From positions 312,551 to 376,550 of the forward strand of contig ML769405.1 in NCBI GenBank assembly GCA_009733575.1: DNA of 64,000 bases. Direction: 5' to 3'. Origin of the DNA: Gymnopus androsaceus JB14. Its lineage: Eukaryota > Basidiomycota > Agaricomycetes > Agaricales > Omphalotaceae. Below the pieces are notes generated by a model. The model searched no databases and was not told the origin of the DNA. It saw nothing but the letters and a program-made list of their open reading frames with translations. Below, piece after piece: positions 21,120 to 33,559 of this stretch. Numbering within the stretch: position 1 is the stretch's first letter; each line of letters begins with the position of its first letter. The position numbers were made by a program, and so were the translations under genes.

Positions 21120-24100
21120 ATGGATCCAACCGTAAGCATACTAGAGTTTCTACTGGTGTTTCAATGCGACTTACACGTGGAAACTCATACACTCAAAAGC
21201 CGCAACAGAGAAGTAGGATCGAAGGAGGCAACCAGGAAAGACAGTCAAGCTACTGTCTTCTACCTTCATCCTCCACAAATCGGTCTTTCGCTCAAAGTCG
21301 AAAACGGCAAAGAGGCGATGCTACTGCATCGAGCTCTTCCCTCGCAGAAAAAGCCCAGAAAAGGTTACGTAGAGAAGAGCTTGTCTTTCAGCCAAGTTAT
21401 TCCCAAATGTCCATCTCACCGAGAGAAGGGGCGGTATTTTCTGGTAAAGATGATCTAGGTGCCAGGCATCCGTCTATGACAGAGAAGGGTCCTCATTCCA
21501 ATGAAGATGGCTCGGGGCTGCGTTCTCCTGTCTTCGACTCTGAATTTCTACATAACAACTGTGAGCTACTACATACTATTCCTATGATTCTGTTGTTCTT
21601 ACTGCTGCCATCTCAATGAAGTCCGATATCTTGATCAAGTTAACGTTGAAGATGCGGCTCGCATCTCAAACCTTGACTACTCCAATCAACAACAAGAACC
21701 GCTAATTGATCCATCCATGCATGAAGACATTCATGGAGCACTTACACAGCAGACAAGGACGGAGGAGTCTATATGTGGCAGGAATATCCTTCTTGAGTGA
21801 GCTTCTCTATCATTCTACGGTTTACTCATTGTCATTTACCATATCCTCATCAGGGCTCCGTTTTTCGCTCAGTCGCACGGTTTTACAATTCACAATAGTC
21901 AATTCTACGCTTGTTCTGGGCATGGATTCAACCGTAAGCATATTGATGCTGCTATTGTAGTGTTTCAGCTCTACTTATACCAAGAACTAGAAGCGCGCGA
22001 TGAAGTTGCTCCCTCCGCAGCATTTTTTGTGGTGAGCGGCAACCTTATATATTTATCACAATGCATGGTGTGACTGTAAACATAGATCCCGAGGGATGAG
22101 CTCCGTACCCTGAGTGTTCTGTACACACGAAAAGGATTCCGATTCAACAGCGCAAAGCGGAAGAATTGCGACGTGGTGGTTCAGGTTTTTGAGGGTCTCA
22201 AGGCCAAGCAGGTAAGACGCTCAATGATGCATCTCGTTCAAGATCCATTCCTTACAGTTATTCTCCAGACGTGGCAGAAAACTCTGAAGTTCTCTCGGCG
22301 CCTAGTGTAAGACATGCAGAATGTGCCACCGAATTAGCTGTGTTAACTTCGTACTGCCAGCAATGCTCATGTTCTCGATATTGTGGGGATATCCCCTAGT
22401 TCCGATTCCTACTCAGACGCGCATTATATCGTTTTCGATGGAGGTGCGTTTGCTGAGCTTGTGATTTTTTATGGTGATGGTCTAACTTTTATCCTACTGT
22501 ATCATAGCGGGTAGCAGAAATGCTGGTCACCTAATTGCGTCAGTGTTAAGAAAAGGAGCCAGAGAAACAACAGAAATAGGATCGCGAGTGGTAAGTGGTT
22601 TTCAACGTGCGTGGTCTGAACTACGTACTGACCAGGTCTTACAGGTATACGGGATCGCTGTACGCTTGAGTACCACATCTAACCAGGTGCCGCCAGTTAA
22701 TGGTCTTCTCATTATTCTCATTATAGTCGGCCCTTGATTACATTTCGAAGGCAGTCCTTCCCTTACCAGATTTAAGCGAGGATGTATGTGATGTGCCTCA
22801 ATTTTCATTCCTGAATTAACTTATGAAAGCAGGATTTGGAAGTTTTCTCGGACGAATTTGGCCATACTCGGCTGGCTTTCACACCGGGTGATTCAAGCGT
22901 TATGAATCTGGAGGAAAGATCTTCACTGGAACCAGCTGATGCTGCTTTATGTAACTCTTTTATCGGAAAGGTCAGCAAATTCACCTTTGATCATGAAGGT
23001 TCTTGAGGATATCCTTTTTCCTTATAGATCTTTGATGCTGCCAACCATGCAGTATATGGTGAGCTCAGTTTGCTTTAATCACCTGCAGAATAGTCTTTGA
23101 TGTATATATTCGAAGGGGACAAGGTTCAGAAGCTTGAATATGACATGGTGTCTGCACCTGTGGCTCTTCCTCTCACTGAAAATTCTTATTTGACTTCTGC
23201 GAAGGCGAAACGTCCCCGGCGCGAAATAATTTGGGATTGTTCCGGCTTCTCAAGCTCTAGATCATCATTAGTTTGCATATGCCAATCCTACGGCAGTCGA
23301 ATTCACACTGAGAACAACTGTCTTCAAATCCCCCACCGCTTCGGACGCAGTAGCTCGAAATATATACATGCGTGTAAAGACTATCTTCGAGAAGAAGTAA
23401 CCCTTACCCCGGATGCATTTCGAAATGCAGTGCTGATATATCGACAGCCATCCCTACATGAAAGGTGTGGTCTGTGCGGGGAGCTTCAGCAGGATGACAA
23501 TGAAGAGGAAGTCCGAGTATACAACATAGATGCTTCCAGCCACCTGTATGAGTATGACAGCATTGAGTGTGAAATTAGCTGGATGGCTTCACCTGGTATG
23601 CGCCATTTTCTTCTTAAAATTTCAAGAGTAATCTCTCGATCTAGTGCCCGAGATTGAGGATGAGGATGATGGTAATTACGGCGACGAAAATGAAATGCCT
23701 TACTATGAAGAGGAAGTCGTATATAACACGGATACTTCCAGCGACCTGTATGCATATGACAACATTGAGGATGAAATTAGCTGGATGGCTTCACCTGGTA
23801 TGCGCCATTTTCTTCCTAAAATTTCAAGAAGTAATCTATCGATCTAGTGCCCGAGATTGAGGACGAGGATGATGGTAGTTACGGCGACGAGAATGAAATG
23901 CCTTACTATGAAGAGGAAGTCGTATATAACACGGATACTTCCAGCGACCTGTATGTATATGACAACATTGAGGATGAAATTAGCTGGATGGCTTCACCTG
24001 GTATGCGCCATTTTCTTCTTAAAATTTCAAAAAGTAATCTCTCGAATCTAGTGCCCGAGATTGAGGATGAGGATGATGGTAATTACGGCGATCGAAAATG

Positions 24101-24323
24101 AAATGCCTTACTATGAGGAGGAAGTCGTATACAACACGGATACTTCCAGCGACCTGTACATGTATATGACAACATTGAGGATGAAATTAGCTGGATGGCT
24201 TCACCTGGTATGCACCATTTTATTCTTAAAATTTCAAGAGTAACCTCTCATCTAGTGCCCGAGATTGAGGATGAGGATGAGGGTAATTACGGCGACGAAG
24301 ACGAAATGCTTTACGATGAATGA
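21120..24323 (+). CDS. Family B protein, copy 1 (B1), faintly kinase-like, function unknown
   Basis: Many exons can be linked by short GT-AG introns. The N-terminal part is Ser/Arg-rich with a nuclear-type basic run (RKRQRGDA). The middle has CDVVVQVFEG, TWQKTLKFSRRLV, AHYIVFDGA and VYGIASALDYISKA. In spacing this recalls a protein-kinase N-lobe, hinge and helix E, but I see no HRD or DFG motif. If it is a kinase fold it is a pseudokinase. Downstream come RPRREIIWDCSGF, a conserved EEVTLTPDAFRNAVLIY block and CGLCGEL, then the tandem acidic exons at 23645-24323. The third acidic exon carries +1 and +2 insertions that create a stop unless it is skipped. Copies 2 and 3 lie at 26.1 and 31.0 kb. 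Exact exon limits in 21.1-23.1 kb are not resolved. Confidence 0.55.
23490..24323 (+). repeat. Tandemly duplicated exon-intron unit (about 204 bp, 4 units plus a diverged one)
   Basis: Units are exon 23645-23797 + intron to 23847, exon 23848-24000 + intron to 24051, exon 24052-24207 + intron to 24255, and a last shortened exon 24256-24323 ending in TGA. A diverged, fused version lies at about 23490-23595. Each full exon is 153 nt (156 in unit 3) and begins and ends in phase 1, so any number can be included or skipped without changing the frame. The encoded unit is about 51 acidic residues (for example EIEDEDDGNYGDENEMPYY). The introns are nearly identical and start GTATGC. Confidence 0.9.
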
Positions 24324-25719
24324 GATGAATGATGTCTTTCAACAAGATCCAGATTTTCAAATGGCTTTTCAATCGGCTCGGGTCCGCTGGTGTCGAAATT
24401 AGCTCTGACTACAATTATTTCACCAATTTGTGGGAAGCGAATCCTGCGTGTAGGTTCGATGCAGCTCAGAGGATCTGTCCATAGTGGATGAGTAACACGA
24501 GTACATTTTTTGGTATGTAAATATATATCCTACAGAGCCGCTCAACGACGGCATCGCGTTTATCGAATATGTTGTCTTGAACAACGCATTTGGGGACTTT
24601 GGCATTGAAAGATGAAGGCCTTTGGGAAGAACGAAATCAAGAATACTAGACAAATTTTTAATTAGCAGCGGTTGAACAAAGATTCACAATTGCATACCAT
24701 CTAAAGAGCGTGTTAGATTAGTGAATGAATTTTCTTCGTTCCATCCAGTGGTCTTGTAGTGGTTTCAAAGAACATACGACGCGAAAGGATGCATTCAAGG
24801 ACCTCGACATTTAGGTGCTCATCGGAATGCGATTATGTGTGCCGAATAAGCGCAGATAAGCGCGCACCAAGCGTCTCTTTTCCCACCAAAGTTTTCTACG
24901 CTGCTCGTCAAAGGCACATACCATGCCGCCGCACCCTTAAGCCTTGCTCTAACCTTTCCGACTCGCAGAATAATCATCCTGTCTTCGCGCGGACAGCAAA
25001 AGAACGGAGACAGCCTCCGTGCATTGCTGCAAGTTCAAATAATGACAGGGAAAATATCAGCATTGGCAGAACACGTTCAAATCTTGTAAGGATAAACTCC
25101 TGCTACTTCTCAGACGGTTGCTGATTCTGATGTACTTAGCTATCCTCCTACAGCAGCGCATATGGCGCTCCTACTTTCCATCCTTCAAGTGTTTAACGGT
25201 GAACAACCTCCAGTGAATCCATCTACGTCTACCAGTGTCACAGAGACAAAGCCATACTTTCCGCATGTGCTCAAGCCCCTGGTCCTGCACTAATTATCAT
25301 CCATGAGCTTTCAGCGTATTTCAACAACAGCAACTCTTCTTCGCCGTCTTCCGCGTATCTCTCACTCCTAATACGCGCCATATCCCTGGCATCTCGTCTG
25401 GGCTCATCTCTGGCGGTATTTGACGCACATATTGATCGTCTTAGAATGCCTGCGTAAATCCATATTTGGAGCGCGTACAGGAAGTCGCGTCGCATTATGT
25501 TTAGATTTTGATGTCGACAAGGCAGATCTCGAGGACTGGGCCAAGGGCTCACAGATGGATTATATCATTTAGTATGGATCGCCCAGATAGAGCACGGCTC
25601 ATCGGGGACGTGATCATGCAGTATGAATTGCAGCGGTGAACTGTACATGGAGGCATATGCAGATTTTGTATACATTTCGAGACATGCGCCTTCGTGATCT
25701 CTTTCCCAAAAGTACTCAT
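24324..25719. other. Inter-copy spacer with a possible gene fragment
   Basis: No complete gene. At about 25285-25460 (+) a short open stretch reads ALIIIHELSAYF, then SSAYLSLLIRAISLASRLGS and LAVFDAHIDRLRMPA. It looks protein-coding but is isolated, and I cannot assign it. The rest shows no conserved frame. Confidence 0.35.
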
Positions 25720-26130
25720 AAGCTTTTCTCCTCTAGATTTTCTGGACTGCTTCTGCATTTCCCAGTAACAAGCTCAAGCGGTTGGTTTCCAGAGTACCTG
25801 CCAATTGACGTCCCGGCAAAACCCCTCCACCACTTTTTATAGCTTTGTCCAATTTAATTGATATCTTGCCCACATTGCTGTTGTTTTCCCAGCTTTAGTT
25901 CTACCTCCCCTTCGTTATTCGGCTTTAACTGTCTTCCAAATCATAAAAGCTCTGCTCTATTCTGCCAATTGGTTCATTGCTGGATATTGCACAAGAATAT
26001 CATTCTAGAGTGAGCTTCTTTCTCTAAAATTCCACTATTTTTACTTCTCAGTCATCTACCGTCTTCATCAGGGCTCCATTATTCGTGGTTTTACATTCAA
26101 CAGCAGTAAATTGTACATTTTTTCAAGGAC
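25720..26130 (+). repeat. 5' flank shared by family B genes (copy 2)
   Basis: Counterpart of 20700-21119. It contains the CTCTATTCTGCCAATTGG and TTACATTCAACAGCAG phrases that recur at 33358-33510 next to the third copy. Confidence 0.6.
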
Positions 26131-28480
26131 ATGGATTCAACCGTAAGCATATCAATGTTTCTACTAGTGTTTCAATGTGACTTACGTGGAAAATCAAAAG
26201 CCGCAATGGGGTAGTAGGAATACTGTGATCAAAAGAGACAACCAGGAAAGACAGTCAGTCTACTCTCATATACCTACGTCATCCACAAATCGGTCTTTCT
26301 CTCAAAGTCAAAAACGGCAAAGAGGCGATGCTACTGCATCGAGCTCTTCTCTCACAGAAAGACCGCAGAAGAGATTACGCAGAGAAGAGCCTGTTTTTCA
26401 GCCAAGTTATTCCCCAATGTCTATCTCACCAAGAGAAGGAACGGATTTTGGTGCTAGGCATTCGTCTATATCAGAGGAGGATCCTTGTTCCAATGAAGAT
26501 GGTTCGGGGCTGCATTCTTCTGTCCTTGACTCTGACTTTCCTCGTAACGACTGTAAGTTGCTGCATAATGTTATGCCTATGGCTCTGTTCTCACTGCTGT
26601 CATCGCAATAAAGTCCAATTGACGTTGAAGATGCCATCTCCCAACAGCAACAGCAACAACAACAACCACCGCTAATTGATCCATCCATGCATGGAGACAT
26701 TGATGGAGCAAACACACAGGCAAGGATGAAGTCTAGACATGGCAGGAATACCCTTCTAGAGTAAGCTTCTCTATGATTCTGTGGTTTACCCGTTGTCGTT
26801 TACACCTTCGTCAGAGCTCCATTCTTCGCTCAATCGCACAATTTTACAATTCACAATAGTCAATTCTACGCTTGTTCTGGGCATGGATTCAACTGTAAGC
26901 ATATTGATGCTGCTACTCTAGTTCAGCTTACGCCGAGAACTAGAAGCGCGCGAGCAAGAAGATGTTCCCTCCACAGCATTTTGTGTGGTGAGCCGCACCC
27001 TTTTGTCTATCATCAATACGTCTGTTGACCATAAAACACAGATCCCGAAACATAAGCTTCGTATGCTGAGTGTTCTATGCACATGAAAAGGATTCCAATT
27101 CAACAGCGCCAAGCGAAAGAAATGTGACGTGGTGGTTCAGGTTTTTGAAGGTCCCAAGGCCAAGCAGGTATGTCATGTTAATCCAGCTTGGTCAACATCC
27201 ATTCCTTACAGCCATCCTCCAGACATGGCAGAAAACTCTAAAGTATTCTCGGTGCCTCATGTAAGGCATGCAGGATATACCAAACGAAGAGCTATATTGA
27301 TACACCTTTGTATTGGCAGGAATGCTCATTTTCTTGACATTGTGGGTGTATCACCTAGTTCCGATTGCTCTTCAGACCCGTATTATATTGTTTTTGATGG
27401 AAGTGCGTTTTCTAACCTTAATTTATCATTTTATGGTTTAACTTTATGTATCTTGTTCTATAGCGAGCAGTAGAAGCACCCATCGTCTGATTGCTTCAAC
27501 GCTAAGAGGAGATAAGGAAGCTACAGTAATAGGATTGCGAGCTGTAAGATGCTTTTTTTTCGGACTTCTTCAATTACTGAAGAGGTCTTTCAGGTATATG
27601 GAATTACAGTGAGTGGGAGTGTTTTTTTTCACTCGCACCTATCATCACTGAACTTGGACTTCATCGTAGTTGGGGTTTGACTACATCTCCAAGACAATTA
27701 ATCCTTTATCAAAACTAAGAATCGATGTAAGTGATGTCGTTGGTGTCAATGAATGTGCAAATACTCATTGGACCATTCAATACCAATAGGAATTTGATGT
27801 TTTTTCAGATGACTTTGGTCATACCCAGCTAACGTTTACTCCCAATGCCTTGGGTTCTTCAACTCTGAACCGACAGCCGTTATCAGCCACCAATGTTGAA
27901 ACTCTTTCATTAGAAAGGTCAGCTTGTCTTTGACCGCAAAAGTTGGATTACTTATGCGTCCTTTGATTCGAAGATCTTCAATGATGCCAACCATACCGTA
28001 CACAATGAGCTCAGCATGTTTTGCCTCTCATACAATTCGTTGTGACATGTATTTCAAAGGGGACGAGGCCGACCAACACATAAAGGAGGAATTTACCAAT
28101 AGCAGGAGGCTAACACCTCAAATAGAATCCACCGGTGATCCTGAAATTTCTTCTGTTGCAAACACATCCCAGGCTGCCAAACGCCCTCCCAGGCGTGAAA
28201 TAATTTGGAATGCTTCTGGCTTCTCCAAGTCTTCGTTATCTGACATATCCCAAACATACGACAATGTGATTTTTAATGACAGTATTCAACTACCTCGCCG
28301 CCTTGGTCGCAGAGTCATAGGATATCGACGCGCTTGTAGTTGTGAAGGGTATAGTCGAGAAGAAATCACTTTTACTCCAGATGCATTCCGAAATGCGGTC
28401 CTAATATACCAGCAGCCATCTCCCAATGAAAGGTGTGGCCTGTGCGGAGAACTTCTACCAGCGCCTAGTATCATACCTCA
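26131..28480 (+). pseudogene. Family B copy 2 (B2)
   Basis: Colinear with B1 from ATGGATTCAACC to the RCGLCGEL block. It keeps the basic run KRQRGDATASSS, a Gln tract (CAG/CAA repeats near 26640-26670), CDVVVQVFEGPKAKQ, YYIVFDG and TPDAFRNAVLIYQQPS. At about 27085 the codon matching B1 CGA is TGA, a C-to-T change at a CpG, giving a stop in the conserved LSVLYTRKG stretch. Introns are mostly preserved. Instead of the acidic tandem exons of B1, the frame runs on at about 28460 into sequence of a homeobox gene. Confidence 0.6.
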
Positions 28481-29730
28481 ACCAATTGTGCCCGACAATC
28501 ATCATTCCACCTCTCCTTTGTATGTATCAGGCCCCTCTCGAATCCCCTCTTATACGCCGTCGCCTATTTCACCCGCCACGAGCCTTGGCGAGCCTACAAT
28601 GAAAAGACGCACTGACCCAACTCAGCTGGAGGTCTTGAATGAGACTCATGCTTGAACGGTGTTTTCCACTACGGATGAGCGGCAGCGAACCGAAAGAAAA
28701 CCTACTGGAAATATGGTTCGTACTGCATCAATGGGAGACGGAAGGGGAATGGGAGGCATGTGAAAGATACCTGGTCCTGGTCCTGGGCCCGCAAGTCCAC
28801 GAAGAGTATCGTCTCAGCCTCAGTTGGAATCTGGAGGGATTAATCTGGGTATGGGGAATCCAAATCTACCTGGAGGCGGAAGGAACTTGGGTATGGGAAA
28901 TATGGGCTTACCTGGCGGAGGTATAGGCGGAATGGGACTGCCGGGAGGTCATCCTGTGCCTTCACCAAGATACCCACGAGGTCCTGGTATACATGGGCTC
29001 GGCGGAGTCCCACTAGATGGCGGAGGATTACGTCCCAACAACGGAATCCCAGTGCCAGTTATGAACAGTCTATCACAGCCTCCGTCTACAGGTCCCTCAA
29101 GTCCCAACTCCAACTCGACCAATCCAAATCCGAACCAAAACCAAACCCTACAAGTGCATCTCCATACGCAGCATCTGCATAATCCAAGCCTCCAACAGCA
29201 GCAGCAGCGTACAGGGAGTCCTGGAAGTGCAATGGGCACAGTTGAATTTATGCCATTCGGACACGGACATGGACCGCCGTTCTCTTCCAATGGAGGAGGT
29301 CGACCGCCCTTCGATAACAACAATATGGTGGTGCGCTCCAATTTGACTCCGACGTCTTATCAATCCATCCAAATCCCCAATCTCTATTCGTCGAGCCCAT
29401 CATGCCCCACGTCTCCTTCTCTACTGCCTATGATCAGCAGACGGGTTATGCATAACGGTAATCCGGAGGATGTTATGTCGGATTTCGATTTCATGCCTAA
29501 CAACGAGCATCTTATGGCCCCTGCCTTTGGCCACGAGCAGCCTAATCTTCATGTGAGTCTTGTTTCGGTACTGGGGATGAATGCTTGCTCATCTATTACA
29601 GTAATTGATACAGTCTTCCCAATTCTTACAAAATATGTTCAACATGACATCCAACGAAGCACTACTTACCGTCTCCACCGACACCTCTCTGCTCCTTCCT
29701 GCGCATCAGATTGTTTGCCAGCGTCGTTGA
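28481..29730 (+). pseudogene. Homeobox transcription factor remnant fused behind B2
   Basis: The reading KRRTDPTQLEVLNETHA, then a stop, then TVFSTTDERQR is the start of a fungal homeodomain (basic arm, helix 1, loop). The stop TGA at about 28653 replaces an expected CGA (Arg). The rest of the homeodomain, with the WFQNRR recognition helix, is missing. What follows (TERKPTGN, a Gly/Met/Pro-rich stretch with GGGIGGMGLPGG, MSDFDFMPNNEHLMAPAFG, then an exon to 29730 ending VSTDTSLLLPAHQIV) fits the long disordered C-terminal part of such regulators. So a homeobox gene lost its centre by deletion and its frame by mutation, and now lies in line with the B2 frame. Confidence 0.6.
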
Positions 29731-29784
29731 TGGATAATGCAATTGCCTATTCCATTAGTTTCTGGGAGTCACGCTTCCAGCTAG

Positions 29785-30977
29785 TACATAAACTTTCATA
29801 AGGTGTTTTTTTTGCTGCCAAACAAGTATAAAAAGTGAAGCTGAGTCACAAGCGGAGTCAGTGAGTCCAACAGTGAATTTGGTACTTGGACAAAAGCGAT
29901 AAGCCCTTACTGTAATCATACAGGCACTCAAAGCAAACAAAAGAATACTGACATGCACACTTAACAAATTCAATCATTGATTGGGTGAACGCGAATACAG
30001 AACAAGAATCTAGGTTCAACAATCATTTCTCATCGCATTTGCTATCTAGCTCGTCCCCGTCGCCATCTAATTCCTCGTTGCCACTGCTATCCACCTTCGT
30101 GTTAAGATAGTCATCTTTAACCCAGGCCCAGCTCGACGGCCCACATCTCCATTCAGATTTGAATTCATTAACTGCATCCGCCAAATTTGGTCGAGGGGCC
30201 TCGTGAAACATGTCCCTATTCTGAAGCAAACCTTGATAAGTGTCGTTGTCCTTACTTGCAATGACCTTGTAGACATCGCTCTTACATCCCGGACATGGAA
30301 TGCATAACGTAGATGTGGACGTGGGTCCAGCTGTAAACGGGAGGTCTTACGAGCTGAGGGTTGAATGGCCACAACAGCAGGATCGGCATTAGTCGTTGTC
30401 GTTCCCTTTATGGATGCAGCACCCGCATCCATCTTTTTGACCACTAAACGGGGAGGGAGATAGGTGCGCACACCGACTCCGAGATCAAGGAAGAGAGTGA
30501 TGTAGGGACGCTGATCGACTCGTTTGTTGCTACGGTCAACACCTTTGGGAGGGAAAAATCGAAGCTTTGCCTCGTCCATGTCTCTTGTTTTCTGAGGCGA
30601 GGCCTTATCATGACGCAACTTGATCTGGACAAATATGGCAGAAATCGTATGCTCCGCGATTTTGTCATCCATCAAGATTGGGACCATGAGATCAGCGATT
30701 TCCTGGGATCGCCAACCTGCGAAGGCGACACCCCGAGTGTACGCAGCCCAGGCTGCAGACGAGGTCATCGCAGAATCATCCCCTCCTTGCGCAAAGTGGT
30801 TGAACCGGACCCGGGCATTTTTGAAACTCTCTCGCAGAGGCACGCCATCACCCTCCGGAATGTTACATGGTATGCTATCCAGAATCATTTTCGCGTGCTC
30901 CGCTGGAAACAATGCTTCTATGAATGTGATCAATGGAACGGATTCACAGAATGTAGGATTTGTTGGATATTGTGATT
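29785..30977 (-). pseudogene. Truncated duplicate of ATPase gene 3' half
   Basis: About 1.2 kb nearly identical to 53690-54880, covering the C-terminal part of the P-loop ATPase gene and its 3' flank. It stops abruptly at about 30977 inside the coding region, where family B sequence begins. A one-base deletion near 30288 breaks the frame. The copy is intact at the place (about 30644) where the full-length gene carries its own extra base. The Walker motifs are not included. Confidence 0.85.
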
Positions 30978-33357
30978 GGTAACATTTTTTCAAGGACATG
31001 GATTCAACCCGTAAGCATATCAATGTTTCTACTAGTGTTTCAATGTGACTTACGTGGAAAATCCAAAGCCGCAATGGGGTAGTAGGAATACTGTGATCAA
31101 AAGAGACAACCAGGAAAGACAGTCAGTCTTACTCTCATATACTACGTCATCCACAAATCGGTCTTTCTCTCAAAGTCAAAAACGCGCAAAGAGGCGATGC
31201 TACTGCATCGAGCTCTCTCTCACAGAAAGACCGCAGAAGAGATTACGCAGAGAAGAGCCTGTTTTTCAGCAAGTTATTCCCCAATGTCTATCTCACCAAG
31301 AGAAGGAACGGATTTTGGTGCTAGCATTCGTCTATATCAGAGGAGGATCCTTGTTCCAATGAAGATGGTCTGGGCTGCATTCTTCTGTCCTTGACTCTGA
31401 CTTTCCTCGTAACCGACTGTAAGTTGCTGCATAATGTTATGACCTATGGTCTCTGTTCTCACTGCTGTCATCGCAATAAAGTCCAATTGACGTTGAAGAT
31501 GCCATCTCCCAACAGCAACAGCAACAACACAACCACCGCTAATTGATCCATCCATGCATGGAGACATTGATGGAGCAAACACACAGGCAAGGATGAAGTT
31601 AGACATGGCAGGAATACCCTTCTAGAGTAAGCTTCTCTATGATCTGTGGTTTACCCGTTGTCGTTTACACCTTCGTCAGAGCTCCATTCTTCGCTCACCC
31701 ACAATTTTACAATTCACAATAGTCAATTCTACGCTTGTTCTGGGCATGGATTCAACTGTAAGCATATTGATGCTGCTACTCTAGTTCAGCTTACGCCGAG
31801 AACTAGAACGCGCGAGCAAGAAGATGTTCCCTCCACAGCATTTTGTGTGGTGAGCCGCACCCTTTTGTCTATCATCAATACGTCTGTTGACCATAAAACA
31901 CAGATCCCGAAACATAAGCTTCGTATGCTGAGTGTTCTATGCGCACATGAAAAGGATTCCAATTCAACACGCCAAGCGAAAGAAATGTGACGTGGTGGTT
32001 CAGGTTTTTGAAGGTCCCAAGGCCAAGCAGGTATGTCATGTTAATCCAGCTTGGTCAACATCCATTCCTTACAGCCATCCTCCAGACATGGCAGAAAACT
32101 CTAAAGTATTCTCGGTCCTCATGTAAGGCATGCAGGATATACCAAACGAAGAGCTATATTGATACACCTTTGTATTGCAGGAATGCTCATTTTCTTGACA
32201 TTGTGGGTGTATCACCTAGTTCCGATTGCTCTTCAGACCCGTATTATATTGTTTTTGATGGAAGTGCGTTTTCTAACCTTTATTATCATTTTATGGTTTA
32301 ACTTTATGTATCTTGTTCTATAGCGAGCAGTAGAAGCACCCATCGTCTGATTGCTTCAACGCTAAGAGGAGATAAGGGAAGCTAACGTAATAGGATTGCG
32401 AGCTGTAAGATGCTTTTTTTCGGACTTCTTCAATTACTGAAGAGGGTCTTTCAGGTATATGGAATTACAGTGAGTGGGAGTGTTTTTTTTCACTCGCACC
32501 CTATCATCACTGAACTTGGACTTCATCGTAGTTGGGGTTTGACTACATTCCTCCAAGACAATTAATCCTTTATCAAAACTAAGAATCGATGTAAGTGATG
32601 TCGTTGGTGTCAATGAATGTGCAAATACTCATTGGGACCATTCAATACCAATAGGATTTGATGTTTTTTCAGATGACTTTGGTCATACCCAGCTAACGTT
32701 TACTCCCAATGCCTTGGGTTCTTCAACTCTGAACCGACAGCCGTTATCAGCCACCAAATGTTGAAACTCTTCATTAGAAAGGTCAGCTTGTCTTTGACCG
32801 CAAAAGTGGATTACTTATGCGTCCCTTTGATTCGAAGATCTTCAATGATGCCAACCATACCGTACACAATGAGCTCAGCATGTTTTGCCTCTCATACAAT
32901 TCGTTGTGGACATGTATTTCAAAGGGGACGAGGCGACCAACACATAAAGGAGGAATTACCAATAGCAGGAGGCTAACACCTCAAATAGAATCCACCGGTG
33001 ATCCTGAAATTTCTTCTGTTGCAAACACATCCCAGGCTGCCAAACGCCCTCCCAGGCGTGAAATAATTTGGAATGCTTCTGGCTTCTCCAAGTCTTCGTT
33101 ATCTGACATATCCCAAACATACGACAATGTGATTTTTAATGACAGTATTCAACTACCTCGCCGCCTTGGTCGCAGAGTCATAGGATATCGACCGCCTTGT
33201 AGTTGTGAAGGGTATAGTCGAGAAGAAATCCACTTTTACTCCAGATGCATTCCGAAATGGCGGTCCTAATATACCAGCAGCCATCTCCAATGAAAGGTGT
33301 GGCTGTGCGGAGAACTTCCTACCAGCGCCTAGTATCATACCTCAACCAATTGTGCCG
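30978..33357 (+). pseudogene. Family B copy 3 (B3), nearly identical to B2 with many one-base indels
   Basis: Follows B2 from the ATGGATTCAACC start region to the block after RCGLCGEL. In the first 350 bp I count six differences, all one-base insertions or deletions, with no substitutions. The frame is therefore broken many times. Both ends are abrupt: 30977/30978 against the ATPase duplicate, and about 33357 against misplaced family B 5' flank, where both joined sequences contain CCAATTG. Confidence 0.8.
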
Positions 33358-33552
33358 ATATTCTGCCAATTGGTTCATTGCTGGATATTGCACAAGAATA
33401 TCATTCTAGAGTGAGCTTCTTTCTCTAAAATTCCACTATTTTTACTTCTCAGTCGTCTACCGTCTTCATCAGGGCTCCATTATTCGTGGTTTTACATTCA
33501 ACAGCAGTAACTTACGTGGAAAATCAAAAGCCGCAACGGGCATAATCTGACG
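33358..33552 (+). repeat. Misplaced fragment of family B 5' flank
   Basis: Matches 25955-26115 (TTCTGCCAATTGGTTCATTG onward), then jumps to a match of about 26183-26205. It sits at the wrong end of B3, so this is a rearrangement or assembly junction. Confidence 0.7.
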
Positions 33553-33559
33553 CAGAGAA

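Noticed and set aside
25271..25552. Minus-strand frame in the family B spacer
   Set aside because: The plus strand reads more protein-like (ALIIIHELSAYF), but neither strand gives a complete gene.
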